This document shows, in pieces, positions 1 through 6,091 of a stretch of 6,636 nucleotides of DNA. Source of the stretch: Candidatus Microgenomates bacterium (GTDB taxonomy: Bacteria > Patescibacteriota > Microgenomatia > UBA1406 > GWC2-37-13). The translations under genes and the position numbers were made by a program. A model generated the notes under the pieces. It had not been told where the DNA came from. It did no database searches and saw only the letters and a list, made by a program, of their open reading frames with translations. Every line of letters begins with the position of its first letter. Position 1 is the stretch's first letter. The stretch lies in assembly GCA_015491205.1 (NCBI GenBank), contig WFWI01000083.1, forward strand, positions 1-6,636, in the 5' to 3' direction.

Positions 1-1023
1 AAACTATTCTTTGCCAAACCCCAGTTTATTCCTTCCCTTCCCAGACTTCAGCTTGTTTTTGTAAACAAAAGATTTGTTAAAACGCCATTTATTATCAGAA
101 AAACACTTAGAGAAGCTTATGGAACCTTGCTTCCGCCCTCTTTAGAGCCCTACTTTATCCTTTTCCTTGATCTCCCTCCTTATTTTTTTGATGTTAATGT
201 CCACCCAAAAAAGGAGGAAATAAATATCCTTAACCCAACGCCAATTTTAAAAACTCTTAAAGAGGTTGTGCAAGAAACCTTTCAAAAACAGGGCGCAGCC
301 TTTTCTCCCAAAGCCCAGGAAAAAAAGAAGGAGTATATCTTTACCCTAAAGGAAGCACCTGAAGATTACAAAGCAACTCAAAGAACTGATGAACTACAAC
401 CTGTTGAAAAATTAACTTTTCTCCAGCCTGAAGACACTCCATATAAAAAGCCAAAAGACTTTCTCCAGGCAATGAATTTGTTTTTAATCTTCGAAAAGGA
501 TAACTCTCTTGTTATCGCTGACCAACACGCAGCTCATGAAAGGGTGCTTTATGAAAAATTTATGGCTGCATTTAAAGACTCTTCAAAAACCATCTCACAA
601 CCCCTTCTTTTGCCTGAGGTTTTAGAACCCAACCTTTCCCTTTATCAGCTTATAAAGGAAAATTTGGATATTCTTGAAAAACTAGGTTTTAAACTTGAGC
701 CTTTTGGCCAGAATCTTTTTAAAATTACGCATGTGCCCTTCATTATCCTGGAAAAAAATCTTGATTCTAAAAAAATTCTAGCCGAAGTTTTAAACGACCT
801 ATACCTAGGTAAAAGGAAGATTCCCGCTTCGTTTGAAAAAGCAGTAGCAACTTTGGCCTGCAGATCAGCTGTAAAGGCAGGAGATGAGCTTTCAAAGGAA
901 GAAGTCCAAAAAATTATTGACCTTCTTACAAACTCTAAAACTCCCTACACCTGCCCCCACGGCAGACCAACGCACATTATAATTACCAGGAGAGAGCTAG
1001 AAAAGTTGTTTAGGAGAAAGTGA
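1..1023 (+). CDS. mutL: DNA mismatch repair protein MutL, 3' part (5' end outside window)
   Basis: MutL is the mismatch-repair partner of MutS and, in most bacteria without MutH, also nicks the DNA. Frame 1 is open from the first base, so the gene enters from the left; 340 residues are visible and roughly the first 240 (the ATPase core) are missing. Seen: the end of the N-terminal transducer domain with DVNVHP at fragment residues 64-69, a Lys/Glu-rich linker, then the C-terminal endonuclease/dimerisation domain. Its metal-site motifs are complete: DQHAAHE followed by E185 (residues 174-185, fitting DQHA-x2-E-x4-E), ACR at 286-288 and CPHGRP at 318-323. QPLLLP at residues 200-205 fits the position and form of the sliding-clamp-binding motif of Bacillus MutL. 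These motifs imply an active, MutH-independent endonuclease. The TTG at 127 is internal and is not the start. The gene ends on TGA and converges on ftsK. Confidence 0.95.
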   Translation, partial: KLFFAKPQFIPSLPRLQLVFVNKRFVKTPFIIRKTLREAYGTLLPPSLEPYFILFLDLPPYFFDVNVHPKKEEINILNPTPILKTLKEVVQETFQKQGAAFSPKAQEKKKEYIFTLKEAPEDYKATQRTDELQPVEKLTFLQPEDTPYKKPKDFLQAMNLFLIFEKDNSLVIADQHAAHERVLYEKFMAAFKDSSKTISQPLLLPEVLEPNLSLYQLIKENLDILEKLGFKLEPFGQNLFKITHVPFIILEKNLDSKKILAEVLNDLYLGKRKIPASFEKAVATLACRSAVKAGDELSKEEVQKIIDLLTNSKTPYTCPHGRPTHIIITRRELEKLFRRK

Positions 1024-1029
1024 GGAGAG

Positions 1030-1064
1030 TATTCAATATCTAGTATTTCGTATATCGTATTTAG
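1030..1064. repeat. Degenerate 7-bp tandem repeat, tract A (5 units, TAT-type)
   Basis: Starting 6 bp after the mutL stop, five consecutive 7-bp units can be read with no slip. Each begins with TAT and then varies, for example TATTTCG and TATATCG. The tract is exactly 35 bp. No ORF or known element explains it. It is one of several heptamer tracts in this spacer, each with its own consensus. The units were read by eye, so the statistical strength has not been calculated. Confidence 0.6.
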
Positions 1065-1077
1065 GGATTGTTTTAAA

Positions 1078-1110
1078 AACCTCGGAGGTTGATTAAAAAC
1101 CTCCGAGGTT
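1078..1110 (-). terminator. Twin palindrome forming a 13-bp stem; possible terminator of the minus-strand operon
   Basis: AACCTCGGAGGTT (1078-1090) and its exact reverse complement AACCTCCGAGGTT (1098-1110) flank a 7-bp spacer, giving a perfect 13-bp stem with a 7-nt loop. Each arm is also nearly self-palindromic, so two small hairpins can form instead. Read on the minus strand, the stem runs straight into a short T run (five T counting the end of the stem) before AAAAC, which resembles an intrinsic terminator for the ftsK-side operon about 340 bp past its stop. On the plus strand there is no T tract, so it is a poor terminator for mutL. It could equally be a dispersed palindromic repeat with no termination role. 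Confidence 0.45.
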
Positions 1111-1130
1111 AATACCTCAGTTTCAAAAAA

Positions 1131-1158
1131 CGATTAACGATTGAGGATTGAAGGTTAA
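1131..1158. repeat. Degenerate 7-bp tandem repeat, tract B (4 units)
   Basis: Four adjacent 7-bp units follow one another without a gap, such as CGATTAA and CGATTGA. Positions 4-5 (TT) are constant and the first positions vary between C, G and A. The tract is short and could be chance on its own. It gains weight because the neighbouring sequence on both sides is also heptameric. Confidence 0.45.
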
Positions 1159-1170
1159 CTAAATAAAAAA

Positions 1171-1199
1171 ATTCCAAATTACAAATTCCAAGTGTCCAA
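1171..1199. repeat. Heptamer array of ATTCCAA type, left block
   Basis: Three perfect-register units (ATTCCAA, ATTACAA, ATTCCAA) lie at 1171-1191, followed by an 8-bp variant ending in TCCAA. The unit is the reverse complement of the TTGGAAT unit found at 1288-1294 and 1327-1333, so this block is the same repeat family in the opposite orientation. It is separated from the next ATTCCAA block by the GC-rich hairpin at 1204-1238. Confidence 0.6.
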
Positions 1200-1203
1200 A
1201 CTC

Positions 1204-1238
1204 GCCTGCCTAAGCTACCGCTAGGCTAGCGGGCAGGC
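1204..1238. repeat. GC-rich imperfect palindrome (hairpin) embedded in the heptamer array
   Basis: GCCTGCC (1204-1210) pairs perfectly with GGCAGGC (1232-1238). Inside, GCTACC (1214-1219) can pair with GGCTAGC (1224-1230) with one bulge, closing on a GCTA tetraloop at 1220-1223. It is a sharply GC-rich island in AT-rich surroundings. It has the form of a REP-like or other small palindromic repeat placed between two ATTCCAA blocks. There is no T run on either side, so termination is unlikely. No target-site duplication was recognised. Confidence 0.6.
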
Positions 1239-1335
1239 AAATTCCAATAATCAATGACCAAAATTCCAAACAAAATTAGTTTGGAAATTGGAATTTGGTA
1301 ATTGTTTGGTCATTGGTGCTTGGTTATTGGAATTT
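1239..1335. repeat. Inverted pair of heptamer arrays (CCAA arm and TTGG arm)
   Basis: The left arm reads as 7-bp units ending in CAA (ATTCCAA, TAATCAA, then another ATTCCAA one base out of step). After an 11-bp gap the right arm reads as seven units beginning with TTGG, each followed by a different or recurring triplet (AAT, TAA, TCA, TGC and TTA among them), with one 4-bp partial unit (TTGT) in the middle. The arms are complementary: 1239-1250 pairs with 1324-1335 (12 of 12) and 1252-1262 with 1305-1315 (11 of 11). The unpaired excess on the right arm is one heptamer. This could form a long hairpin or cruciform. No coding potential is convincing here. Confidence 0.65.
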
Positions 1336-1370
1336 TAATTATTTGTCAAGCTTCGTCCAGTGTTGCCCAA

Positions 1371-1453
1371 CTTCTTGCTACTCGCTACTTGAATATCGAT
1401 CATTGAAAATTTTTGTAGCTTTTCGCTTTTCACTTTTTGCTTTGCGCTTTTAT
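1371..1453. repeat. Degenerate 7-bp tandem repeat, tract C, running up to the ftsK stop
   Basis: From 1371 the sequence divides into 7-bp units of the CTACTTG type (five units to 1405), then a weak AAAATTT stretch with a single 1-bp slip, then five CTTTTCG-type units at 1419-1453. The last five units again total 35 bp, and the final one reaches the last base of the ftsK stop codon. Read from the minus strand this is the immediate 3' flank of ftsK. It contains no hairpin plus T-run terminator. The consensus resembles the TATTTCG units of tract A in its second half. Confidence 0.55.
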
Positions 1454-3591
1454 CACATCCCTTTATCCTCCATAATCTTCCTCTTTATCACCTCCCTTGG
1501 TTTTGAGCCTTCGGCTGGACCTACATAACCAGCCTTTTCAAGCTGATCCAAGATTCTAGCAGCCCTGGCATACCCTATAGAGAGTCTTCTTTGCAAAAGC
1601 GAGGCTGAGGCTTTATCATACTGCATAATAATTTCTACTGCCTTGTCAAACAAAACATCTTTTCCTTCCACATCAATGCTTGTTCCTCGCCTGCCAGTTG
1701 AAATATAATCTGTAGACTGTACAATTTCCTCTTCATAGTGAGTGCCAGCTTCAGGAACCTGCATTTTTAAAAAGTTAATCAACTTTTTCACCTCAGGCGT
1801 GGTAACAAAAGGCCCTTGAATTCTTATAGGCTTGGCCCTGTCAGGAGGTAAGAAAAGCATATCTCCCTTACCTAAAAGCTTTTCAGCTCCTGGCATATCG
1901 ATAATTACCCGAGAGTCAATCATAGAGGAAACATTAAAAGCTATTCTTGTGGGAATATTTGCTTTCATAAGACCGGTTATCACATCAACCGAAGGTCTTT
2001 GGGTAGCTAAAACTAAGTGTATCCCTGTAGCCCTTGCCATTTGAGCTAAACGAGTAATAAGCTCTTCAACATCAGCAGGAGCAAAAAGCATAAGATCAGC
2101 CAATTCATCAATTACAAATACAATCTTTGGCTTTTTCTCTACTTCCTCAAGCCTGTTATAATCATCCAAATTCCTTACACCATGTCTTGAAAACAGCTTA
2201 TATCTGGCTTCCATCTCCTTTACTGTCCAGCGAAGAGCAGAAACAGTCCTTTCCGGTTCAACCACAACTTCTGTCAAAAGATGTGGGACCCCATTGTAAA
2301 GCGTAAGCTCAACCCGTTTTGGGTCAACTAAAATAAGACGCACTTCATCCGGCCTTGTTCTAAAAAGCAATGTTGATATCCAAGCATTCAAAAGCACTGA
2401 CTTTCCAGAACCTGTAGCTCCAGCAATTAAAACATGAGGCATGCGAGAAATCGAATAAACTTGTGGCCTTCCTGAAACATCAAGCCCTAGAGGCACAAGC
2501 AATGGATCAGGATTATCCTTCATCAAAGGAGAGATAAGCATTTCCTTTAAAGTTACAATCTGAGGTCTACGATTGGGAATCTCAATGCCGACATAAGAAG
2601 TGCCTGGTATTGGAGCCTCAATTCTTATCTGACCTGTAGGGGCAGCCAGAGCCAAAGCCAAATCATTGGCAAGAGAGGTTACTTTAGATAGCTTTGTTCC
2701 ACGCGTTATTTTTATTGCATATTGGGTCACAGAGGGTCCTTTGTTTACATCAACAACTTTTGCTCTTATTCCAAAGCTATCCAATGTTTGCTCTATAATA
2801 TCAGCATTTTTGTTTACATCCCCCCTATCGGCTTCTTTCTGATCTAGATCCTCAAGCAAACTTATAGGCGGATAATTCCAAACGCTTTTATCAGACGTAT
2901 AAATGGGTTTGATTGAGGGCGAGAGGGATTTATTGGCTTCCTTCTTTTCCTCTCTTACCTCAGGTTTTGGCTCTTCATAAACCTTAGGCTTCTCTACAAA
3001 CTCTAGATCTTTTTCTTTTGGTTTATCTTTTAATTCTTTTGTGCCTTCTTTTATTAATTTAACTGTTTTCCTCCATACTCCTTTTACAAACTTTAAAAAT
3101 TTTACTGTGTAAATCAAAACTTCTTCCAAAGTTATTCCAAAAAAAAGACTTAAGCCTATAAAAAAGAAAGCTAAAAGAACTATTGTGGCGCCCAGGGATG
3201 AAAAATTAACTGCTAAATTCTCAAAAATAAAATTTCCTACGCTTCCAGCTCGCAAAAGTGGCAAGAGCGAGGAAAAAATTAATACAAGGCCCAAAGTATA
3301 GCTTAACTTTACAATCTTGAGTTTTTTTGAGCTTAAAAGGTGAGCAGAAAAAAGCAAAAGTAACAAGGGTACAAAAAAGCTTAAAGCTCCAAAATAGAAA
3401 AATAACAACTCATTTATTTTTTGCAAAGCTCTACCTTCCTCAACTATGCCAATCCGGGTTAAAAAAGAAAGCCCTGTAAGAGCAGCTCCCAAAAGAAAAA
3501 AAAGAGCAAATAGATTCCGAGTAGTCTTTCGATTTATTTTTATTTTAAAAGAAAAAAACTTTAGCTTTATAAATTCTTTTCTTCGAGCCAT
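1453..3591 (-). CDS. ftsK: DNA translocase FtsK/SpoIIIE
   Basis: FtsK is the septum-anchored, ATP-driven DNA pump that clears and sorts chromosome termini at division. The 712-residue protein shows, in order: a basic N-terminus; four hydrophobic segments (about residues 26-47, 62-86, 95-113 and 132-153) that anchor it in the membrane; a short Lys/Glu-rich linker (about 160-225), far shorter than the linker of E. coli FtsK; the RecA-like motor with Walker A GATGSGKS at 391-398 and Walker B ending in D495-E496; and a C-terminal gamma winged helix (about 648-702, with RRLSIGYARAARILDQLE) that in the family reads oriented DNA guide sequences. The size is near that of Gram-positive SpoIIIE (nearly 800 aa). 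The start is ATG at 3591; there is no Shine-Dalgarno, but a promoter-like sequence lies directly upstream. It follows pnp by 38 bp. The gene looks intact and ends on TGA against heptamer tract C. Confidence 0.97.
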   Translation of the reverse strand: MARRKEFIKLKFFSFKIKINRKTTRNLFALFFLLGAALTGLSFLTRIGIVEEGRALQKINELLFFYFGALSFFVPLLLLLFSAHLLSSKKLKIVKLSYTLGLVLIFSSLLPLLRAGSVGNFIFENLAVNFSSLGATIVLLAFFFIGLSLFFGITLEEVLIYTVKFLKFVKGVWRKTVKLIKEGTKELKDKPKEKDLEFVEKPKVYEEPKPEVREEKKEANKSLSPSIKPIYTSDKSVWNYPPISLLEDLDQKEADRGDVNKNADIIEQTLDSFGIRAKVVDVNKGPSVTQYAIKITRGTKLSKVTSLANDLALALAAPTGQIRIEAPIPGTSYVGIEIPNRRPQIVTLKEMLISPLMKDNPDPLLVPLGLDVSGRPQVYSISRMPHVLIAGATGSGKSVLLNAWISTLLFRTRPDEVRLILVDPKRVELTLYNGVPHLLTEVVVEPERTVSALRWTVKEMEARYKLFSRHGVRNLDDYNRLEEVEKKPKIVFVIDELADLMLFAPADVEELITRLAQMARATGIHLVLATQRPSVDVITGLMKANIPTRIAFNVSSMIDSRVIIDMPGAEKLLGKGDMLFLPPDRAKPIRIQGPFVTTPEVKKLINFLKMQVPEAGTHYEEEIVQSTDYISTGRRGTSIDVEGKDVLFDKAVEIIMQYDKASASLLQRRLSIGYARAARILDQLEKAGYVGPAEGSKPREVIKRKIMEDKGM

Positions 3592-3596
3592 ATTAA

Positions 3597-3625
3597 ATAC
3601 TAACGCAAAGAGGCTTAAAAATCAA
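3597..3625 (-). promoter_or_regulatory. Candidate promoter for ftsK, possibly giving a leaderless mRNA
   Basis: On the minus strand TTGATT (3620-3625) and TAGTAT (3597-3602) are separated by exactly 17 bp; each matches 4 of 6 of the sigma-70-type consensus. The -10 ends 5 bp before the ftsK ATG, so transcription would begin at or next to the start codon. No AGGAGG-like sequence precedes the ATG, consistent with leaderless initiation. The spacer after pnp is only 38 bp and almost fully occupied by this arrangement. Co-transcription from rpsO-pnp is the alternative. Confidence 0.45.
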
Positions 3626-3629
3626 TAAA

Positions 3630-5732
3630 TCACATCATTCTAAAAGGCCTCTTTTGAACCCGTGGGGGCGTAAGCAATCTCAAGCTTATTCTTCCCATAT
3701 TGTCTATCTGAACCACCTTCACCTTGACCTTCTGCCCTACTTTAACTACCTTTGAAGGATCTTTAACAACCCCCCTACCCATATTGGACACGTGAATCAA
3801 GCCTTCTCTTCCTGGAAAAAGCTCAACTATGGCTCCAAAAGGAAGAAGTCTTTTGACCTCGCCTTCAAAGACTTCGCCCAAAGATATCTCCCTAACTATA
3901 TTTTGAATATACTCTGCAGCCTTCTTCACTCCCTCTTTATCAGGCCCGCTGATTACAACTTCTCCATCATCATTTACCACAATCTCTGTGCCTGTTTTTG
4001 CCATCAAAGCCCTTATATTTTTCCCACCTGGACCTATAATATCTCCAATCTTCTCCTGAGGAGGCGTTATTACAACCACCTTTGGAGCAAAGCGCGAAAT
4101 CTCCTGTCTTGGCCTGTCAATCACCTCGCGCATCTTTTCAAGAATAAAAAGCCTAGCTTTTTTAGCCTTTTCTAGAGACTCCTGAATCATTTTGCGGGTC
4201 AACCCCTTGTTTTTTACATCAAGCTGGATGGCTGTAATGCCCTTTTCACTTCCAGCAATTTTAAAGTCCATCTCGCCGGCAAAATCTTCCAAGCCTAAAA
4301 TATCAGTGACAATTTTGTACTCCTCATCGCTCTTGCTGAAGAGACCCAAAGCAATTCCAGCTACCATTGACTTTATAGGCACCCCAGCATCCATAAGGGC
4401 TAGAGTAGATCCACAAACCGAGGCCATGGAAGTTGATCCATTAGAAGATAACACTTCGGAAACCACTCTTATTGCATAAGGAAATTCTTTCTCAGAAGGC
4501 AACACTGGAATTAAGGCTTTTTCTGCCAAAGCACCGTGCCCTACCTCACGCCGCGAGGGGAATCCAAACCTTCCAATCTCCCCTACAGAGTAAGGAGGCA
4601 TGTAATAGTGGTGCATATAGCGCTTTACCTCCTGCCCCTCAGGACCTTCTATCAACTGTTCCAGATGAGGGGATCCCAGAGTTACGATTGACAATACCTG
4701 AGTGTTGCCGCGCTGAAAAAGGGCCGAACCATGAGTACGAGGAAGAAGGGAAACTTCCACTTTAAGCTCCCTTATCTCATCAAATCCTCTGCCATCAACC
4801 CTCTTATCTTTTTCCAAGACACTCTCTCTCACAAACTCTTTTTCAAGATCCTTTATTGCTTTTATAACTGGAGCCTTTTCCTCTTCTCCTCCGGAAAACC
4901 TTTCTACTAATTCTTCAAACTTGTTAGTATAATCCTCTGATTTCTCTACCCTTAACTTTACTAACTCCTCGATCTCCTTTCTTGCCTCTTTGCGAATCTT
5001 ATCCTTTAAAGGATTTTCCTCTGCTTTTACTTCCTCCTTTTTTACCTTAAAATTAGAAGCAAAACTCTCAATAAGCTCAATTATCTTCTTATTCTCCTGC
5101 TTTGCCCTTTCTATTGCTTCATCAACTAAATCCTCTGGAAGCTCTTCAGCCAAAGCCTCAATCATCACAACTTTTTCTCTGGTAGAGGAAACAACTAAAT
5201 CAAGTACAGAAAACTCCTGTTCTTCCTCGGTGGGGTTTAAGACAAAACTCCCCTCTCCTTCTCCCTTTACATACCCAACGCGAGAACAGGCTATTGGCCC
5301 CTCCCAAGGCACAGGGGATAAGTGAAGCGCTGCTGAAGCTGCAATAACTGCCAAAGTGTCAGGCGAGTTTATCCCATCAACTGAAAGAAGGGTTATAACA
5401 ACTTGAACTTCTTTCCTCCAATTTTTGGGGAAAAGTGGTCTTATGGACCTGTCAACCAGCCTTGCTTTTAAAATAACCTCATCGCTTGGCCTACCCTCCC
5501 TTTTAACCCAAGGAGAACCCTTTATCCTTCCTCCAGCATAAAGCTTTTCAATATACTCAACCTGAAGGGGTACAAAATCAATATCTGGTCTTTCTTGTCC
5601 AACAACCACTGTAGCTAAAACACAAGTGTCTCCAAGCCTTGCAAACACAGCTGCATCTGCTGATGGAGCAAGTTTTCCTGCCTGAAGTGATAATTTTTGA
5701 CCTCCTATTTCAATACTTTCTTCCTTTAACAT
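3630..5732 (-). CDS. pnp: Polyribonucleotide nucleotidyltransferase (PNPase)
   Basis: PNPase degrades RNA 3' to 5' using phosphate and can also add nucleotides to 3' ends; it works as a cytoplasmic trimer. The 700-residue protein has the complete layout: first RNase PH domain (about 1-220), helical linker (about 230-315), second RNase PH domain (about 317-540), KH domain with GPGG at 567-570, and S1 domain (about 622-692). The catalytic second core keeps SNGSTSMASVCG and the two metal-site aspartates D483 and D489, whose 6-residue spacing equals that of E. coli D486/D492. The FFRR RNA-binding loop is altered: GSPWVKREGRP at 72-82, one residue longer than in E. coli. The ATG start is set by the family N-terminus and by an AGGAAA site upstream. 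It starts 5 bp after rpsO, leaving no room for the RNase III hairpin that E. coli uses for pnp autoregulation. Confidence 0.98.
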   Translation of the reverse strand: MLKEESIEIGGQKLSLQAGKLAPSADAAVFARLGDTCVLATVVVGQERPDIDFVPLQVEYIEKLYAGGRIKGSPWVKREGRPSDEVILKARLVDRSIRPLFPKNWRKEVQVVITLLSVDGINSPDTLAVIAASAALHLSPVPWEGPIACSRVGYVKGEGEGSFVLNPTEEEQEFSVLDLVVSSTREKVVMIEALAEELPEDLVDEAIERAKQENKKIIELIESFASNFKVKKEEVKAEENPLKDKIRKEARKEIEELVKLRVEKSEDYTNKFEELVERFSGGEEEKAPVIKAIKDLEKEFVRESVLEKDKRVDGRGFDEIRELKVEVSLLPRTHGSALFQRGNTQVLSIVTLGSPHLEQLIEGPEGQEVKRYMHHYYMPPYSVGEIGRFGFPSRREVGHGALAEKALIPVLPSEKEFPYAIRVVSEVLSSNGSTSMASVCGSTLALMDAGVPIKSMVAGIALGLFSKSDEEYKIVTDILGLEDFAGEMDFKIAGSEKGITAIQLDVKNKGLTRKMIQESLEKAKKARLFILEKMREVIDRPRQEISRFAPKVVVITPPQEKIGDIIGPGGKNIRALMAKTGTEIVVNDDGEVVISGPDKEGVKKAAEYIQNIVREISLGEVFEGEVKRLLPFGAIVELFPGREGLIHVSNMGRGVVKDPSKVVKVGQKVKVKVVQIDNMGRISLRLLTPPRVQKRPFRMM

Positions 5733-5737
5733 ACGAA

Positions 5738-6082
5738 TTATTTCCTAAGCCCCAATTTAGCGATAAGCACCTTGTAGCGCTCTTCATCAAGCTGTTTAAG
5801 GTAGGTTAACAGCCTTCTTCGCTTTGAAATAACTTTCAAAAGACCTCGGCGCGAATGATTGTCTTTTTTATTTACTTCAAGGTGTTTCACAAGTTTCTCA
5901 ATTTTTTTTGTCAAAAGCGCAATCTGAACCTCTGGAGAACCAGTGTCTCCCTTGTGCCTGGCAAACATTTCAATAATCTTTTGCTTGTCATCAGGAAGCT
6001 TTACTGGCTTTATCTCGCTTTTTTTGTTTTTTGTAGCCTTTTCCTGAGCTTTCTCCTTTGTTTCTTTTTTCTTCCTAGGCAT
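5738..6082 (-). CDS. rpsO: 30S ribosomal protein S15 with a lysine-rich N-terminal extension
   Basis: S15 is a primary binder of 16S rRNA in the small-subunit platform and touches 23S rRNA in an inter-subunit bridge. The four-helix core is unmistakable: DTGSPEVQIALLTKKI, then KKDNHSRRGLLKVISKRRRLLTYLK, then the usual ending at LGLRK. From the ATG at 6082 the protein is 114 residues, against 89 in E. coli; the 25 extra residues are at the N-terminus and are dominated by Lys, Glu and Thr. The frame is open to a TTG at 6112, but those 10 codons contain the candidate -10 box TATAAT and are not family-like, so ATG is preferred. No Shine-Dalgarno precedes it. It is followed after 5 bp by pnp, the widely conserved rpsO-pnp order. 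Confidence 0.96.
   Translation of the reverse strand: MPRKKKETKEKAQEKATKNKKSEIKPVKLPDDKQKIIEMFARHKGDTGSPEVQIALLTKKIEKLVKHLEVNKKDNHSRRGLLKVISKRRRLLTYLKQLDEERYKVLIAKLGLRK
5741..5746 (-). promoter_or_regulatory. Shine-Dalgarno for pnp, embedded in the last codons of rpsO
   Basis: AGGAAA, which also encodes the final Arg-Lys of S15, lies 8 nt before the pnp ATG, and the rpsO TAA stop falls between them. This suggests translational coupling: ribosomes ending rpsO would be on the pnp initiation site. It is the only clear Shine-Dalgarno among the starts visible in this window, which contrasts with rpsO and ftsK. Confidence 0.55.
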
Positions 6083-6091
6083 AAGGAGAAA

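Noticed and set aside
127..129. TTG codon as start of a 298-residue mutL
   Set aside because: The frame is open to base 1 and the residues before it are clearly MutL transducer-domain sequence (FVNKRFVKTPF and onward), so the gene is cut by the window edge.
1021..1023. TGA recoded as glycine or tryptophan
   Set aside because: mutL, ftsK and pnp all end at TGA exactly where their families end, so TGA works as a stop.
1204..1238. tRNA or small structured RNA
   Set aside because: It has one stem only, no cloverleaf, no T-loop GTTCGA-type motif and no CCA; a simple palindrome fits better.
1030..1453. CRISPR array
   Set aside because: Units are 7 bp with no long identical repeats or regular 30-bp spacers.
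1295..1528. Plus-strand ORF of 77 codons across the repeat spacer and the ftsK 3' end
   Set aside because: It consists of translated TTGG repeats followed by antisense ftsK sequence, with no family resemblance.
4192..5325. Several plus-strand ORFs of 95-111 codons opposite pnp
   Set aside because: They are antisense shadows of a clear, fully conserved PNPase reading frame.
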